Origin: Alphaproteobacteria bacterium
GTDB taxonomy: Bacteria > Pseudomonadota > Alphaproteobacteria > JAUHZC01
Direction: 5' to 3'
Assembly: GCA_023898725.1 (NCBI GenBank)
Contig: CP060236.1
Location: 1,043,461 to 1,107,460 of the forward strand
DNA: 64,000 nucleotides
Of the stretch, positions 54,854 to 64,000 are shown piece after piece (the stretch's first letter is position 1; each line of letters begins with the position of its first letter). The notes beneath the pieces were generated by a model. That model was not told where the DNA came from, did not search any database, and saw only the letters and a list, made by a program, of their open reading frames with translations. The translations under genes and the position numbers were made by a program.

Positions 54854-57245
54854 CGCGACAAATTCCCTCATGTTTTTGTGCCACAGCAGTAATAATCAAA
54901 GCTGAAAGATCAGAGATTTCAGCCTCAGTCAGTGTTGTCACTACCGGTTGAAATATCACACTCAATGCCACAGATTTCTTTCCCTGGGGAATGTTCTCAC
55001 CAACATATACATCAAAGACCCGCACATCAGCAATAGTCCGTTTTGATACGGATCGCACTGTTGCAATCAAACCTCCGGCCGGCACGCTCTCGTGAAGCAA
55101 AAAAGCAAAATCCCTTTGAACAGATTGCAAATTTGTTACTTCATAAGCCTTGGGATTAGAAACACGCGCACGCGGCAAGGCGTCCACAAAAAGTTCGAAT
55201 CCGACAACTGTCCCTTTAATATCGTAGTGACCAAGAACACGCGGGTGCAACTCACCAAAAACACCTACTGTAACTTTTGGCCCTAACATGAGAACGCCTG
55301 ATCGTCCCGGATGAAAATAAGGAGGTGCCGTCCATCCAATTTGCATTGTTGCTGGATCAAGCCCCCACTCCGCAACCAATCCATAAAGCATTGCCTTGGC
55401 ATCATATACACTGACAGCTTCAGGGTTTTTGTTGCGCCAGCTGCCCTCAAAAACACGCCCCCCAAGCACACCGGAAACATGGCGTTCCTGACGATTTTTG
55501 TAATGAGAGCCAAATACTAACCCTGCCTCACACACGCGATGGTTCATTTTTCCACGGCGTTGATTGCGCCCCAACAGAGCAAGCAAATTGGGCAACAAAG
55601 ACGGACGCATCACCCCAAGCTCAGTGCTTATGGGATTGCGGAGCACAAGATCATCGTCTTTTGACGCAAATAATGCCTGATCCGCCTCACGCATAAACGA
55701 CCATGTTATTTGTTCATAAAATCCCATTGTTACCGCTTTACGCCGTAGGCGCATCATGTCGCTGGAAAAAACGGATGATTGCCCTTGCTTGCTTATTGGA
55801 AGGGGTGGCAATGGGGTATGAGGAATAGTATCATACCCATGAATCCGTAAAATCTCTTCACACAAATCTGCCGCCACGGCAATATCGTGACGCCATGTGG
55901 GGACATGCGCATGAAGGCCCTCAGAGGTCACTTTCAGGTCAAAGGCTAAATCGGACAAGGTTTTTTGTTGTTCTTCCCATGGAATGGCAACGCCGGTGTG
56001 TGTTGCCACGAATGATGCAGGTAAATACACAGAAGTTTTTGTAGAGGGCGCTTTTCCCACCTCAACCACATGAGAAACCTCACCCCCACAATGGTCCACG
56101 ATCATTTTTGTGGCTTTTTCAAGCGTAAACCGTACCATTAATGGATCTGTTCCCCGTTCAAAGCGCGTGCGAGCATCGGAGGAAATATTCAGCATCCGTC
56201 CCGTTTCTGCCGTTGTGATGGGATTAAAGAACGCAGACTCCAGAAAGACATCCGTAGTAGTATCGTAACTTCCTGTGTCTTTACCCCCCATAATACCTGC
56301 AAGTGAAATTGGTTTGCTATCATCCGCAATAACGGTATGCCCAGCAACGGGATAGACAAGGTCATCCAAGGCAGAAAGTGACTCGCCTTCGCGCCCACAC
56401 CGCACATGCATATTGCCCTTAAGGGTCTGAGCATCAAAAACGTGCGTTGGTTGACCTACATCAAAAGCTAAGTAGTTTGTGATATCCACAAGCCCAGAAA
56501 TAACCTTAATCCCACAGGCTCTCATGCGATTCTGCATCCATTGGGGGCTGGGGCGGTTAACTACCCCGCGCACATAACGCCCTGTAAAATATGTACAACG
56601 ATGGGTGTGCGTTTGTGTGAAATCAACAGCTACAGAAATTGGTGACACAAAAGACCCGGGGATTTCTCCTGCTGTTAAAGAACGAAGAACACCAGCCCCC
56701 GCTGCCGCAAGATCACGCGCAACACCACGCACGCCAAAACAATCACCACGATTAGGCGTTACGTTAATATGGTACACTGTATCATTCACCCCCAGATAGT
56801 CCGCATAAAAGGTTCCAATTTCCACCGATGATGGCACCTCAATAATACCATCATGGTCATCACCTAAGCATAACTCCCGTATCGAACACATCATCGCGTG
56901 GCTGTCGATACCCCGCACATTTCCCTTACGCAAAACAGCTCCGGTTGCTGGAATCACCGTACCAGGAAGAGCAACCGCAACCTTTATCCCAGAACGGGCA
57001 TTTGGTGCGCCACAGACCACCTGAAGTTTCCGCTGCCCCAGATCTACAAGACATACCTGCAGCTTATCCGCATTGGGGTGCCGATCTGCTTCTAAAATTC
57101 TACCAACGAGAATGTCTTTGATAGGCGTCGCTGGATTTCCCATTTCTTCGACTTCAAGGCCGATCCGTGTCAGTATCTCGGCAATACGTGTCACAGAAAG
57201 ATCTGTGTCTAAGTGATCTAACAACCATGAATGTGTGAACTTCAT
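54846..57245 (-). CDS. pheT: Phenylalanyl-tRNA synthetase beta subunit
   Basis: A 799-residue subunit of the alpha2-beta2 enzyme. In order: an N-terminal tRNA-binding (EMAP-like) domain with [19 protein letters not shown] near 47-65, B3/B4 editing domain, B5 domain, core class II-like domain, and a C-terminal ferredoxin-fold anticodon domain ([19 protein letters not shown]). It follows pheS by six bases. lepA begins inside its last codons. Confidence 0.97.
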   Translation of the reverse strand: MKFTHSWLLDHLDTDLSVTRIAEILTRIGLEVEEMGNPATPIKDILVGRILEADRHPNADKLQVCLVDLGQRKLQVVCGAPNARSGIKVAVALPGTVIPATGAVLRKGNVRGIDSHAMMCSIRELCLGDDHDGIIEVPSSVEIGTFYADYLGVNDTVYHINVTPNRGDCFGVRGVARDLAAAGAGVLRSLTAGEIPGSFVSPISVAVDFTQTHTHRCTYFTGRYVRGVVNRPSPQWMQNRMRACGIKVISGLVDITNYLAFDVGQPTHVFDAQTLKGNMHVRCGREGESLSALDDLVYPVAGHTVIADDSKPISLAGIMGGKDTGSYDTTTDVFLESAFFNPITTAETGRMLNISSDARTRFERGTDPLMVRFTLEKATKMIVDHCGGEVSHVVEVGKAPSTKTSVYLPASFVATHTGVAIPWEEQQKTLSDLAFDLKVTSEGLHAHVPTWRHDIAVAADLCEEILRIHGYDTIPHTPLPPLPISKQGQSSVFSSDMMRLRRKAVTMGFYEQITWSFMREADQALFASKDDDLVLRNPISTELGVMRPSLLPNLLALLGRNQRRGKMNHRVCEAGLVFGSHYKNRQERHVSGVLGGRVFEGSWRNKNPEAVSVYDAKAMLYGLVAEWGLDPATMQIGWTAPPYFHPGRSGVLMLGPKVTVGVFGELHPRVLGHYDIKGTVVGFELFVDALPRARVSNPKAYEVTNLQSVQRDFAFLLHESVPAGGLIATVRSVSKRTIADVRVFDVYVGENIPQGKKSVALSVIFQPVVTTLTEAEISDLSALIITAVAQKHEGICRDG

Positions 57246-57251
57246 ATAAAC

Positions 57252-58319
57252 CTACCACTTCGCCCAATGAAAAGACCGCGATGCAGAAAACCCATAGTGA
57301 TCCGACCACCGGCTATCACCATCGAAAAATGCCCGCAAATCTGACATTCCGTATTTTAACATGGTGATACGCTCAACCCCCATCCCAAAGGCAAACCCCT
57401 GGTATTCATCAGGGTCGACACCGCACTGGCGCAGCACATGTGGGTGAACCATTCCACACCCCAGAACCTCTAACCAATCAGTCCCCACACCTAGTCGGAC
57501 GATACCCTTATCGCGCGTACAGTTTACATCCATTTCCGCAGAGGGTTCCGTAAAGGGAAAATAAGATGGACGAAACCGAATTGTGAGGTTTTCCACCGCA
57601 AAAAAATGGCGAAAAAAGTCATAAAGTGTGGCTTTAAGGTGGCCCATATGAATACCTTTATCGACATAAAGCCCCTCAATTTGATGAAAGTTTGGTGTAT
57701 GCGTTGCGTCTGAATCGCTGCGATAAGTGCGGCCAGGAACAACAATCTTGAAGGGAGGAGCCTTCCCCGTCATCGTGCGAATTTGAACAGGAGATGTTTG
57801 TGTGCGCAACACCAAAGGAAGCCCTTTTTCATCACAACCATTAAGATAAAATGTATCTTGCATTTGGCGTGCAGGGTGTGACTCTGGAATGTTTAGTGCC
57901 GTGAAATTATTGTAATCCGTTTCAATGTCAGGTCCCTCAACCACCTCAAAGCCCATCCCACTAAAGATGTGCAAAGCTTCGTGCATTCCTTGTGAAAAAG
58001 GGTGGAGCTTCCCCTCATGCGCACCATCCACTGGCAAGGTGATATCCACAGCCTCCGTAACAAGTCTTTGGGATAGTTCGCGTTCCTGAAACTTTTCTTT
58101 TTGCGCAGAAAGATCTGCCTCAATGGTAGCACGCAGTGTGTTTAATTTTTGCCCATACGCCTTACGTTCCTCGGGATTCATTGCCCCCAAGGCTTTCATG
58201 GCCTCAGTAAGAAGACCTTTTTTTCCCAAAAAATCCACACGCACCTCATCCAGAGCCTTCACTGATGACGCCTGCGCACAAGCAGATGTAAAAGTCATTT
58301 GTAGCTGAGTAATTTCCAT
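57252..58319 (-). CDS. pheS: Phenylalanyl-tRNA synthetase alpha subunit
   Basis: Catalytic subunit charging tRNA-Phe. The 355-residue protein has an N-terminal coiled coil (to about 95). Class II motifs follow: HPFSQGMHEALHIFSGMGFE, motif 2 FKIVVPGRTYRSDSDATHTPNFHQIEGL and motif 3 GFAFGMGVERITMLKYGMSDLR, split here across the C-terminal third. It is separated from rpmI-rplT, its usual neighbours. No phenylalanine leader peptide was found upstream. Confidence 0.97.
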   Translation of the reverse strand: MEITQLQMTFTSACAQASSVKALDEVRVDFLGKKGLLTEAMKALGAMNPEERKAYGQKLNTLRATIEADLSAQKEKFQERELSQRLVTEAVDITLPVDGAHEGKLHPFSQGMHEALHIFSGMGFEVVEGPDIETDYNNFTALNIPESHPARQMQDTFYLNGCDEKGLPLVLRTQTSPVQIRTMTGKAPPFKIVVPGRTYRSDSDATHTPNFHQIEGLYVDKGIHMGHLKATLYDFFRHFFAVENLTIRFRPSYFPFTEPSAEMDVNCTRDKGIVRLGVGTDWLEVLGCGMVHPHVLRQCGVDPDEYQGFAFGMGVERITMLKYGMSDLRAFFDGDSRWSDHYGFSASRSFHWAKW

Positions 58320-58445
58320 GACGGTGCAGGATATCCATATATCGTTCCTGCAATTTCATACGAAATGCATCAAAATGCAAGGGCGAACACCCAAAAAATC
58401 CACCTGACCATGACACATGTTTCTCAGTAAGATGGGAATCGAGGA

Positions 58446-58910
58446 TCAGAAACGCTCATACAGACTATCATCAGAATCTTCCCTTGCTCGCAGGACCAAT
58501 AGAGGCCCAGGACTATCAACACACAAAAACCCACGCATCCCACGCACCCCAACGCAAGGATCGCTACCCAAAAACTCTGATAGCCAAATATCAATTACCG
58601 AAAAACTATCCTGAGCCAGCATGGGCGTTGGGGGGATTTCTGCCACGCGTACGTGATGATGGTGATCCACGTGTTCCAATATTCTCAATCCGGCATTCAT
58701 AGCTGCTGCCATAGGCTCCCAAGGACGTGACTTCATACTTTGTAACTTCATACCTGAGGGAACGATACCTAAGGTCATGGGTGATTGCCGGAGATATCCT
58801 TTCGTAAGACGTGTCAGTTTCGACAATTCTGCTGCGTGAAGTGGCATAAAAAACCAACCAATCAAGAAAATAATCTTCACAAACACTAATGTACAAGGCA
58901 CCTTTATCAT
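58446..58910 (-). CDS. Hypothetical secreted protein
   Basis: Not recognised. The 154-residue product has a clear Sec signal peptide: basic start, hydrophobic core LVFVKIIFLIGWFFM, cleavage site after LHA. The mature part is soluble, with a histidine run (DHHHHVRV near 81-88) and two cysteines in the C-terminal third. An overlapping frame (58971-58606) lacks such a leader and is less likely. It is 126 bp upstream of pheS on the same strand. Confidence 0.55.
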   Translation of the reverse strand: MIKVPCTLVFVKIIFLIGWFFMPLHAAELSKLTRLTKGYLRQSPMTLGIVPSGMKLQSMKSRPWEPMAAAMNAGLRILEHVDHHHHVRVAEIPPTPMLAQDSFSVIDIWLSEFLGSDPCVGVRGMRGFLCVDSPGPLLVLRAREDSDDSLYERF

Positions 58911-58987
58911 CCCGTTTTTCTTCTCCTAATTCTAGCAACTGCATGGATTTTTGCATACAGACATGCACCACTCATTTTTTGTGGCCT

Positions 58988-59218
58988 TTATCGAGCAAAA
59001 TCCTTTTGTGCTTCAAGCGCAAAGTTTTTATGCAACATATTTACCATCTCAGGGTTACGCAGTGCATACAAAATGGCGGCACTCATCATCAAATGATCAG
59101 GAACGTGGGCTTCTGTTGCAGGCGGCATCATGGCCTCAACAGTACCATCATCTCGTAAAATGATGACACAGTCCTGGGCCCCCACAGCTATTTGTCTTTT
59201 GCTATTTTTTGGTTTCAT
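58988..59218 (-). CDS. Hypothetical small soluble protein
   Basis: Not recognised. The 76-residue product has a short beta-like start (AQDCVIILRDDGTVEAMMP). A predicted helical half (DHLMMSAAILYALRNPEMVN, KNFALEAQKDFA) follows. It shows no signal or membrane segment. It lies 56 bp after thyX and 77 bp before the secreted orphan, all on the minus strand, so cotranscription with thyX is possible. Confidence 0.5.
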   Translation of the reverse strand: MKPKNSKRQIAVGAQDCVIILRDDGTVEAMMPPATEAHVPDHLMMSAAILYALRNPEMVNMLHKNFALEAQKDFAR

Positions 59219-59274
59219 TTATTGCCTTCCCTAAACTGGCCTTATGCCGCCAGCAGGCAATTATTACACAAAAA

Positions 59275-60234
59275 TTACGCAGCCTCATGTGTTTTATCAG
59301 GTATTAAATTCATCTGCGCAACAAACTCCCGCCACTCGCGTGGTGGCATTCCGCTATTTTCTTGGTTTATATTCTCCCCTTGCAGCATGCGCTGTAGCGT
59401 TTTTTTCGCTTGCGCAGATAAGTTATAACTACCAACTTTATAATCAAGAAATGCTTCATATGTATGCGGCACCCAACGCTTAACAATAGCAAGCATTTTT
59501 TCGGCATACACGCGGATCTCATACTGGGAGTGGCTATCGGCGCGCAACCTTAAGAAATGCAAAAAATTATGTAAATCAGTCTTCCAGTACCACTGGGTGT
59601 AATGATTGAGAGTAAGGTTCATGCGCGCCAACTCGCGCGCTAGACCTTTGCGAGAAGTATCGCGTATATTGCCCTGCATATCTTCATTAAGCATTTCCTC
59701 ATAATGCCCATAGCATCTCTGGGCGTCTTCCTTCAAGCATTGCAAAACTTGTTCAGCTTCAGCGCCCTGCAGGAGATCACCTCGCCCCTGATTATTCATA
59801 GCTGATTGCGCCGCCAGGTGTTCTGGAGCGGGCAGATAAAACTCTTTGTCCAAAATTGAATAACGCGCGGAATACTCATTCACATTGGCCGTACGGTGGC
59901 GAATCCATTGCCGTGCAATAAAAATTGGAAGCTTAATATGCAGTTTAATTTCACACATCTCAAAAGGAGTTGTGTGGCTATGACGCATTAAATAACGGAT
60001 AAGCCCTCGGTCCTCGGATACTTTTTTCGTACCAGCACCATAAGAAATCCGCGCAGCCTGAACAATCGACTGGTCTGTGCCCATATAATCAACCACGCGA
60101 AAAAATCCGTGATCAAGAACAGGAATAGCCTCATACAAAATGGCCTCCAGTTCCGGAGCAACAAGACGACGCGTGATATTTTGTTCTGCGCGCTGAGCAT
60201 CAATAGCTGATTGGTGTTCAACAGTAAGTGACAT
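59275..60234 (-). CDS. thyX: Flavin-dependent thymidylate synthase
   Basis: Makes dTMP using FAD and methylene-tetrahydrofolate, without the DHFR recycling that ThyA needs. The ThyX motif RHRxxxxNExSxRY is present as [15 protein letters not shown] near residue 120. [19 protein letters not shown] and [20 protein letters not shown] follow. ATG 60234 is used; ATG 60240 would add two residues. dTMP then passes to thymidylate kinase (13116-13799). Confidence 0.96.
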   Translation of the reverse strand: MSLTVEHQSAIDAQRAEQNITRRLVAPELEAILYEAIPVLDHGFFRVVDYMGTDQSIVQAARISYGAGTKKVSEDRGLIRYLMRHSHTTPFEMCEIKLHIKLPIFIARQWIRHRTANVNEYSARYSILDKEFYLPAPEHLAAQSAMNNQGRGDLLQGAEAEQVLQCLKEDAQRCYGHYEEMLNEDMQGNIRDTSRKGLARELARMNLTLNHYTQWYWKTDLHNFLHFLRLRADSHSQYEIRVYAEKMLAIVKRWVPHTYEAFLDYKVGSYNLSAQAKKTLQRMLQGENINQENSGMPPREWREFVAQMNLIPDKTHEAA

Positions 60235-60240
60235 ATGCAT

Positions 60241-60686
60241 TCCCTTGGCTATTCATCAAAACCCCGTAAAACCACTAAAGCAGAACGACAGACAAAATCA
60301 ACCAGCGTTGGGAACTTTTTTTTAGATGCGGCACCCAAGCTTTGTTTTTCTTTTGCGTTTTTTGTTCACTCATTTTCCCTGGACTGGATTATCTTCCATA
60401 GTTCTCAAGAAAATTTTCGGCTGTCTTGTAAAAATTACTCTCCTCTCGAAAAGAAAAAACGACACATTATTATGGCACGAGAAATGGTGGAATGTCCCCC
60501 AAAAATCCTGTTGTTGCTTGGCAATAAGTCACCAGCAATCAACAGTGAGTGTGAAAATACTATAGTACGCACAAAAAGTTTTAAGCCAGTTTACGAACAG
60601 GATTACATCTGTAACTATTTTTTAATCGTTGCTCACGAGACGTATATTCCTTAGAATGTGACAAAGTTTTTCAATTTTCTGCAGTT
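60241..60686. other. Intergenic stretch between thyX and the membrane-protein gene
   Basis: This 446-bp gap between divergent genes has no recognised gene. A small plus-strand frame at 60472-60654 (about 60 codons, starting MAREMVECPPKILLLLGN) has no clear ribosome site or family. The plus-strand promoter for the sbtA run should lie here, but I see no strong match. Confidence 0.35.
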
Positions 60687-61508
60687 ATGAACTGGCCTCT
60701 TGCAATCCCCTCCCTGAGTACCACACCAACTCTTGATACCTTTCCCCTGCTCTTCCTTCATCCCTTGGTACTATGGGGATTCTTAGGAGTGTTTTACAAC
60801 TTTGGCGAACGTGAACTGTGGGGACGAACGGTCGTTTTTACACTGACGCTTTTTATTTTTTCTGCTTACCTACAGCAAGAATGGCCCCCCTTTAACAGCG
60901 CCCTTAATGCAGCCGGGGAAGAGGCGCATATTTTCTCCAATTGGATACCCTCCGTCGGCGTTATTATCATGGCAGGTCTTTGTGCCTGGATTGCATGGGA
61001 AACAAAAAACAAGGGCCTCAAAATAATCTGTGGGATGTGCCTTGCCTATTATAGCTATGCACTATACATCCATGCACCCATTTCCTGGCAAGCCTACGTG
61101 GGGAGTCTTCTCATTGTGGTTCTTGCCTTGTTGGTTTTTGATATTGTTAGCGTACGATTAGCTGCAAAATATCCCCAGATTACAGGGTTTATTATATCCG
61201 CTGGAACAATATATTTAATTCTCACGCAACACATGGAGTACCCTTTTGTATATGCTATTCAAGGGGCGTTGATTGGCTTCACGCTTGGATGGATGATTAA
61301 TGGCAACGAAAGCGTAGGAAAACGGTTTTCTTTGGCTCATGTATACCGATTTCTAATTCTGGGGTTTGGCTCGACGCTTGTCTGGATGCTCCTGACAATG
61401 ATTGAGTCACTGTGCGAGCCCCTCACATACGCCGCCATTCTTGGTTTTCTTTTTGCCTTGTGGATTACCCTTGGCGTTCACACTACCGCACGCTTTTATG
61501 GCAAGTAA
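60687..61508 (+). CDS. Hypothetical polytopic membrane protein next to sbtA-like gene
   Basis: Not recognised. The 273-residue product has about eight membrane helices, separated by very short loops. One soluble stretch near 70-90 (QQEWPPFNSALNAAGEEAHIF) is the longest loop. It lacks transporter signatures I know. The SbtA-like gene follows after 21 bp, so the two are probably cotranslated and may form a transport pair. Confidence 0.7.
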   Translation: MNWPLAIPSLSTTPTLDTFPLLFLHPLVLWGFLGVFYNFGERELWGRTVVFTLTLFIFSAYLQQEWPPFNSALNAAGEEAHIFSNWIPSVGVIIMAGLCAWIAWETKNKGLKIICGMCLAYYSYALYIHAPISWQAYVGSLLIVVLALLVFDIVSVRLAAKYPQITGFIISAGTIYLILTQHMEYPFVYAIQGALIGFTLGWMINGNESVGKRFSLAHVYRFLILGFGSTLVWMLLTMIESLCEPLTYAAILGFLFALWITLGVHTTARFYGK

Positions 61509-61529
61509 ACGGCATCACGGATACGACAC

Positions 61530-62495
61530 ATGATCGCACAAACCCTTTCTCTCGCAGGAGACAACCTCCTTTCTGTTCCCATTCTTATGTTTATTTTGGG
61601 TGTCATTAGCCACCTTGCAAAGCATGATGTTCGAATTCCCGCAGAAACGTATAAATTTATTTCTATGTACCTCCTTTTAGCCATTGGAATGAAAGGAGGC
61701 TACGCCCTTCAAGGAATCGATTGTTTGATTTTTCTCGTAAAAATACTTTCAACCATTGGTGTTTGTTTGATAATTCCTGTCACTGTTTATGGATATGCTC
61801 GCTATTTATTAGGCTTCAATGCCATAGATAGTTCCTGTTTTGCCGCGCATTATGGGTCCGTATCAGCCGTTACGTTTATTGCCGTTACAAAAGTCATTGA
61901 GGGCGCTGGGCTCCCGATTGATCCTGGGTTCCCAGTAATTCTGACGCTCATGGAGATCATTGGGATAATTGTGGGGCTTTCTTTGTTGCCAGGATCACAG
62001 AAACAATCGTTTGTTCATATGGGGATTAATGTTCTCACAAGCCAAAGTGTGTTGCTTTTAATGGGTGGCGTTATCGTTGGTGCACTGTGCTCACCCCAAA
62101 GCTATGAGGCATCAAAACCATTGTTTCAGGATCTTTTTTATCCGATGCTTGGGTTTTTTCTGCTCGATATGGGTGTCACTACAGCACAAAAAATCCATCA
62201 TCTGCGCCACAAGGGGGTCAACGTTTTTATTCTTGGTATTACTACTCCTCTCATTAATGCGACGCTGGGACTTCTTGTAGCAAAGTTTGCCGGGTTTTCG
62301 TTTACCAGTGCTGTGATTTTTGCGACTATGTGTTCGAGTGGCTCATACATTGCCGCCCCAGCAACAACCCGCCAAAGTTGTCCGCAAGCTAATCATGGTC
62401 TATATATTACAGCATCTCTTGCTATTACTTTTCCCTTTAACATTACAGTGGGGATTCCTTTATATTTCTGTCTTGCACATTACATCATAAATTAG
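61530..62495 (+). CDS. SbtA-type sodium-dependent bicarbonate transporter family protein
   Basis: A 321-residue membrane protein of the DUF897/SbtA family with about ten helices. Family features are MYLLLAIGMKGGYAL near 48-60, FAAHYGSVSAVTFIAV near 103-120, FPVILTLMEIIGIIVG and the C-terminal FATMCSSGSYIAAPATTR. Cyanobacterial SbtA takes up bicarbonate with Na+. In heterotrophs the role is less clear and may supply bicarbonate to carboxylases. The partner PII-like SbtB is not adjacent. The preceding membrane orphan and the following LuxR-type gene make up its neighbourhood. Confidence 0.85.
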   Translation: MIAQTLSLAGDNLLSVPILMFILGVISHLAKHDVRIPAETYKFISMYLLLAIGMKGGYALQGIDCLIFLVKILSTIGVCLIIPVTVYGYARYLLGFNAIDSSCFAAHYGSVSAVTFIAVTKVIEGAGLPIDPGFPVILTLMEIIGIIVGLSLLPGSQKQSFVHMGINVLTSQSVLLLMGGVIVGALCSPQSYEASKPLFQDLFYPMLGFFLLDMGVTTAQKIHHLRHKGVNVFILGITTPLINATLGLLVAKFAGFSFTSAVIFATMCSSGSYIAAPATTRQSCPQANHGLYITASLAITFPFNITVGIPLYFCLAHYIIN

Positions 62496-62583
62496 GTCTA
62501 TATTAATACTGCCATTTTTATCGTTGTCATATCCTTTTGATCTGACTACACTGAATGTTGAGGCTATGCGAGAGGTGTAATGA

Positions 62584-63429
62584 ATGTCCGTATACGTAAT
62601 TGCTGAGAAAACGCAAAATTGTGCTCCACCAACCAGGCACTACAACACAAAACTCAAAGACCAGTGTGCTCCTCTTATTCAAAAAATGGGCGTTGACCTG
62701 TTCATGTATCGGAAGCTTTCTCAAAATGAGAGTGATCTTTACTTTTGTTCGAATGAGCTTTTTGATAGCCTTCCTCTTGATTCACACTTACCAAATTCCG
62801 AAACATTTTGGCGCGAACTGAGCCACTCATCGCTCTTGAATCGTTACTACTATTATTTGTGGGATACAGACGCGCATCTCAGTGATGCATACTACAACTA
62901 TTTCTATACAAAAGGCATTTGGAATGGATTGAATATCTATCGCCGCAACATGCGGGGCGTTGAAATGTTTACATTTGGCATGAAAAGCTCTGCAAACATT
63001 GATCCTAACTTTTACCTCAACAATCTTGGTCATTTTTTGCACTTTCTTTCATATTTTCAAGCAAAAATTTCGCGCTCCAATCACTATACCTCCCGCCATA
63101 AGTGTGCTTTTGGTGATCTTTTTCAGAAAATTTTTCTCAACTACGATAAAACGACATGCGTTCCTAGCAATCAAAATATGGGAGAGCTGCGCATTGTTCT
63201 GGCAACGGTTTTAGGGGATGTAACTCTTTCAAAACGAGAAAGTGAGTGTTTACGTTTGCTATCACTAGGTAAGACGGCCAAAGAAATTGGACGCACCCTT
63301 GACCTTTCACACCGTACGGTCGAATCTTACATCAGTAATATTCGGCAAAAAACAGCACTAAACAGTCGATCTGATCTGGTTGAAGCCTATCAAAGGGCCG
63401 TTCCTCCCCATACACATATAGGCAATTAG
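62584..63429 (+). CDS. LuxR-family transcriptional regulator with unassigned sensor domain
   Basis: A 281-residue protein. The C-terminal LuxR/GerE helix-turn-helix (about 217-275) is clear: LSKRESECLRLLSLGKTAKE, then GRTLDLSHRTVESYISNI and RSDLVEAYQRA. The N-terminal ~200 residues are rich in Tyr, Phe and Asn and do not show obvious autoinducer-binding motifs. It has the size of that domain, so it may be a LuxR solo sensing another ligand. It lies 88 bp after the SbtA-like gene. Confidence 0.85.
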   Translation: MSVYVIAEKTQNCAPPTRHYNTKLKDQCAPLIQKMGVDLFMYRKLSQNESDLYFCSNELFDSLPLDSHLPNSETFWRELSHSSLLNRYYYYLWDTDAHLSDAYYNYFYTKGIWNGLNIYRRNMRGVEMFTFGMKSSANIDPNFYLNNLGHFLHFLSYFQAKISRSNHYTSRHKCAFGDLFQKIFLNYDKTTCVPSNQNMGELRIVLATVLGDVTLSKRESECLRLLSLGKTAKEIGRTLDLSHRTVESYISNIRQKTALNSRSDLVEAYQRAVPPHTHIGN

Positions 63430-63492
63430 CGTAAAAAGACACGTCTATACAGTATCATCTTCCGTAGCCACTAAAAAACTAAGGCTCATGGT

Positions 63493-63522
63493 TTGCGTAG
63501 GCTTGTTTTTTTGGTATATATT
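63493..63522 (+). promoter_or_regulatory. Candidate promoter for parE
   Basis: TTGCGT (63493-63498) and TATATT (63517-63522) are spaced by 18 bp, ending 31 bp before the parE ATG. Confidence 0.42.
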
Positions 63523-63553
63523 CACAGGTAACAAATAAGAACCCACCCTATAC

Positions 63554-64000
63554 ATGTCTGATTTATTTAATGCTGGCCAATCTCCCAAGGCATCTATAAC
63601 GTACTCTGCCAAAGATATTGAAGTCCTTGAGGGTCTCGAACCTGTTCGCCGCAGACCCGGTATGTATATTGGGGGAACCGATAGCCGTGCCTACCACCAT
63701 TTAGCCGCTGAAATACTTGATAACTCTATGGATGAAGCGGTCGCGCGTCATGCACGTGTCATTTGGTTGCGGGTAAAAGACCCCCACACACTTGAAATCG
63801 AAGATGACGGACGCGGAATTCCCATTGATCCACATCCGAAATTTCCGGATAAATCTGCGCTTGAGGTTATCATGACAACCTTGCACTCTGGCGGGAAATT
63901 CACAAACAGCGCTTACGCCACATCTGGAGGTTTGCACGGAGTCGGGCTATCCGTCGTTAATGCTCTTTCATCCCTAATGCACATCCAAGTCTTCCGTGAT
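63554..64000 (+). CDS. parE: DNA topoisomerase IV subunit B (N-terminal part, cut by window edge)
   Basis: About 149 residues of a GHKL ATPase are visible. The ATP-binding motifs are RRRPGMYIGGTDSRAYHH, EILDNSMDEAV (the N-box), DDGRGIP and LHSGGKF, with TSGGLHGVG following. MYIGGTD is typical of ParE, whereas GyrB usually has MYIGDT, so topoisomerase IV is preferred. The start at 63554 gives MSDLFNAGQSPKAS, a normal ParE leader. The remainder lies outside the window. Confidence 0.92.
   Translation, partial: MSDLFNAGQSPKASITYSAKDIEVLEGLEPVRRRPGMYIGGTDSRAYHHLAAEILDNSMDEAVARHARVIWLRVKDPHTLEIEDDGRGIPIDPHPKFPDKSALEVIMTTLHSGGKFTNSAYATSGGLHGVGLSVVNALSSLMHIQVFRD

Noticed and set aside
58606..58971. 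Alternative minus-strand frame of 121 codons
   Set aside because: It overlaps the frame at 58446-58910, which has a convincing signal peptide; the alternative has no leader or motif.
60235..60654. Plus-strand frame of 139 codons between thyX and the membrane-protein gene
   Set aside because: It starts inside thyX and has composition unlike neighbours; only the last 60 codons are even weakly plausible.
1..64000. Search for CRISPR arrays, prophage, toxin-antitoxin pairs or intact insertion sequences
   Set aside because: No regularly spaced repeats, integrase or transposase genes, or terminal inverted repeats were seen on either strand.

Overview
This window is chromosomal DNA from an alphaproteobacterium of moderate GC content with short intergenic gaps. 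Several genes point to that class: a ChpT-type phosphotransferase, a DUF2155 protein, a COQ9/TetR-like protein, a YbjN-domain protein, the short form of prolyl-tRNA synthetase, and tRNAs with an encoded CCA end. Modest GC, decayed genes, AT-rich spacers and a streamlined housekeeping set would fit a host-associated lineage such as Holosporales. That placement is an inference and would need a phylogeny.

Layout. 1-2615 (minus): prmC (cut by the left edge), prfA, hisS. 2786-8463 (mostly plus): phospholipid genes psd-pssA, then ubiA, an A24 prepilin-peptidase-like protein, a carboxylesterase, malate dehydrogenase and a small CxxC membrane protein, with rsmE opposed between pssA and ubiA. 8460-16587 (minus): a tightly overlapping run ydcF-like, rlpA, D-Ala-D-Ala carboxypeptidase, tmk, holB, metG, tatD, MATE. 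16805-20641: ftsE-ftsX, chpT on the other strand, and an M23 endopeptidase. 20820-25389: tRNA-Gly, proS, lolC, lolD, a RodZ-like protein, ending at a perfect 26-bp inverted-repeat terminator shared with rpmI-rplT. 26587-28250: DUF2155 gene and kdsB. 28290-31833 (minus): lineage-type small genes, COQ9-like, YbjN and a Kef antiporter. 31942-36961: DMT transporter, SDR protein, tadA, fumC, a secreted orphan and a peroxiredoxin.

37128-45244 (minus) is a translation and RNA-processing block: ubiE, gatC-gatA-gatB, rbfA, truB, rpsO, pnp, with rpsT divergent. 45796-50528 (minus) holds a Lys-rich membrane orphan, an MscS channel fused to a cyclic-nucleotide-binding domain, tRNA-Glu and a three-gene glycosyl-transfer cassette (GT2, lipid-A-disaccharide-synthase N-domain protein, GT39). 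50839-51828 is the most eroded part: tRNA-Ser, a GIY-YIG nuclease pseudogene broken by three frameshifts, and an unassigned stretch lying downstream of a NusG/RfaH-like factor and its winged-helix partner. 53051-60234 (minus): lepA, pheT, pheS, two orphans and thyX. 60687-64000 (plus): a membrane orphan, an SbtA-type bicarbonate transporter, a LuxR-type regulator and parE (cut by the right edge).

The genes are mostly core translation, envelope, lipid, quinone and TCA functions. I found no CRISPR array, prophage, intact insertion sequence or clear new defence system. The points most worth a second look are the apparent AUA start of mdh, the loss of both HIGH-motif histidines in MetRS, the frameshifted GIY-YIG gene beside tRNA-Ser, the orphaned RfaH-like regulator pair, and the SbtA-membrane-protein-LuxR group.
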